DNA of 64,000 nt from Enoplosus armatus (lineage: Eukaryota; Chordata; Actinopteri; Centrarchiformes; Enoplosidae): positions 13,350,001 through 13,414,000 of the forward strand of contig NC_092183.1 of assembly GCF_043641665.1 (NCBI RefSeq). The letters run 5' to 3'. The notes beneath the pieces were generated by a model. That model made no database searches and had not been told where the DNA came from. It saw only the letters and a program-made list of their open reading frames with translations. The position numbers and the translations under genes are program-made. Positions 63,602 to 64,000 of this stretch are shown here, piece by piece (position 1 is the stretch's first letter; every line of letters begins with the position of its first letter).

Positions 63602-64000
63602 TTTGGCAGCATCAGAGTGAAAACGACGGTTTATGTGAACGAGCAAAGTGAACTGACAAAATGCATTAATTTTTCACAAAGTTGCCAGCTTGAGTAGTAT
63701 CACTATTTCCGTACACAATGGTGGTCTCCATAACGACGAAAACGGTTTGGGGAGGCGCTTTCTCTTCCCGCTGAGCACAGCTCCGGTTCAGGCAGGCCTT
63801 GATGGGCAGACTGACTCAAAGGTGGTGGAAATTATGAGACATTTTATCAGACGTAAATGCAGACTTTCAGAAAGACAGCCGGTCAATTTACGCTCAGTTC
63901 AGCATGAAAGAGGGGGATAATCCCTCAGAGGGTTTACTGCCCACCAACAAACCTGCTAAGACAGAAAGCCTTCTCAGACTAAACCATTAAGACATTTGCC
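63602..64000. promoter_or_regulatory. kif24 leader/promoter and unassigned window end
   Basis: Sequence upstream of kif24. On the plus strand two short open frames (63690-63920 and one with ATG at 63904) match nothing I recognise. In human, NUDT2 lies head-to-head with KIF24, so a divergent first exon is possible, but no NUDT2 coding signature is present here. Confidence 0.4.

Overview
The window is nuclear DNA from a teleost fish, most likely a spiny-rayed (percomorph-type) species. The evidence is short conserved exons with GT..AG introns, abundant (CA)n microsatellites, and debris of fish-type transposons (a Tc1-like remnant, a CAGTG-ended MITE-like element, and two copies of a common retroposon tail). 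There is no operon, phage, CRISPR or other prokaryotic structure. Three protein-coding genes lie in tandem, all on the minus strand, and together they account for essentially every convincing coding signal.

Positions 1-33.6 kb hold the 5' part of pcsk5 (proprotein convertase subtilisin/kexin type 5). Eleven coding exons were joined by their splice sites (33114 down to 909). They encode residues 1-485: signal peptide, prodomain, the complete subtilisin-like catalytic domain and the first residues of the P domain. The rest of the P domain and the Cys-rich tail lie beyond position 1. Introns are long and repeat-rich.

Positions 33.6-38.4 kb are intergenic. Positions 38.4-52.85 kb hold a complete ubap2 (ubiquitin-associated protein 2): one non-coding first exon and 28 coding exons. 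These give a continuous frame of 1169 residues with a UBA domain, an Arg/Gly-rich stretch, the UBAP2/lingerer motif and the conserved C-terminus. Two ubap2 introns each carry a related box C/D snoRNA-like sequence, matching the arrangement in human UBAP2, which hosts SNORD121A and SNORD121B.

Positions 52.85-55.2 kb are intergenic and contain a MITE-like element of about 658 bp. Positions 55.2-63.65 kb hold a complete kif24 (kinesin-13-related centriolar kinesin): 15 coding exons and 1622 residues, with SAM-like domain, motor domain, long disordered region and conserved C-terminal helix. The last 350 bp is the kif24 promoter and unassigned sequence.

The genes act in different processes: secretory-pathway proprotein cleavage, RNA/stress-granule and ubiquitin biology with snoRNA hosting, and centriole/cilium control. 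Their adjacency reflects chromosomal linkage (UBAP2 and KIF24 are near neighbours on human 9p, PCSK5 is on 9q), not a pathway. All exon limits come from reading splice sites and checking that frames and phases join. No transcript or database search was available.
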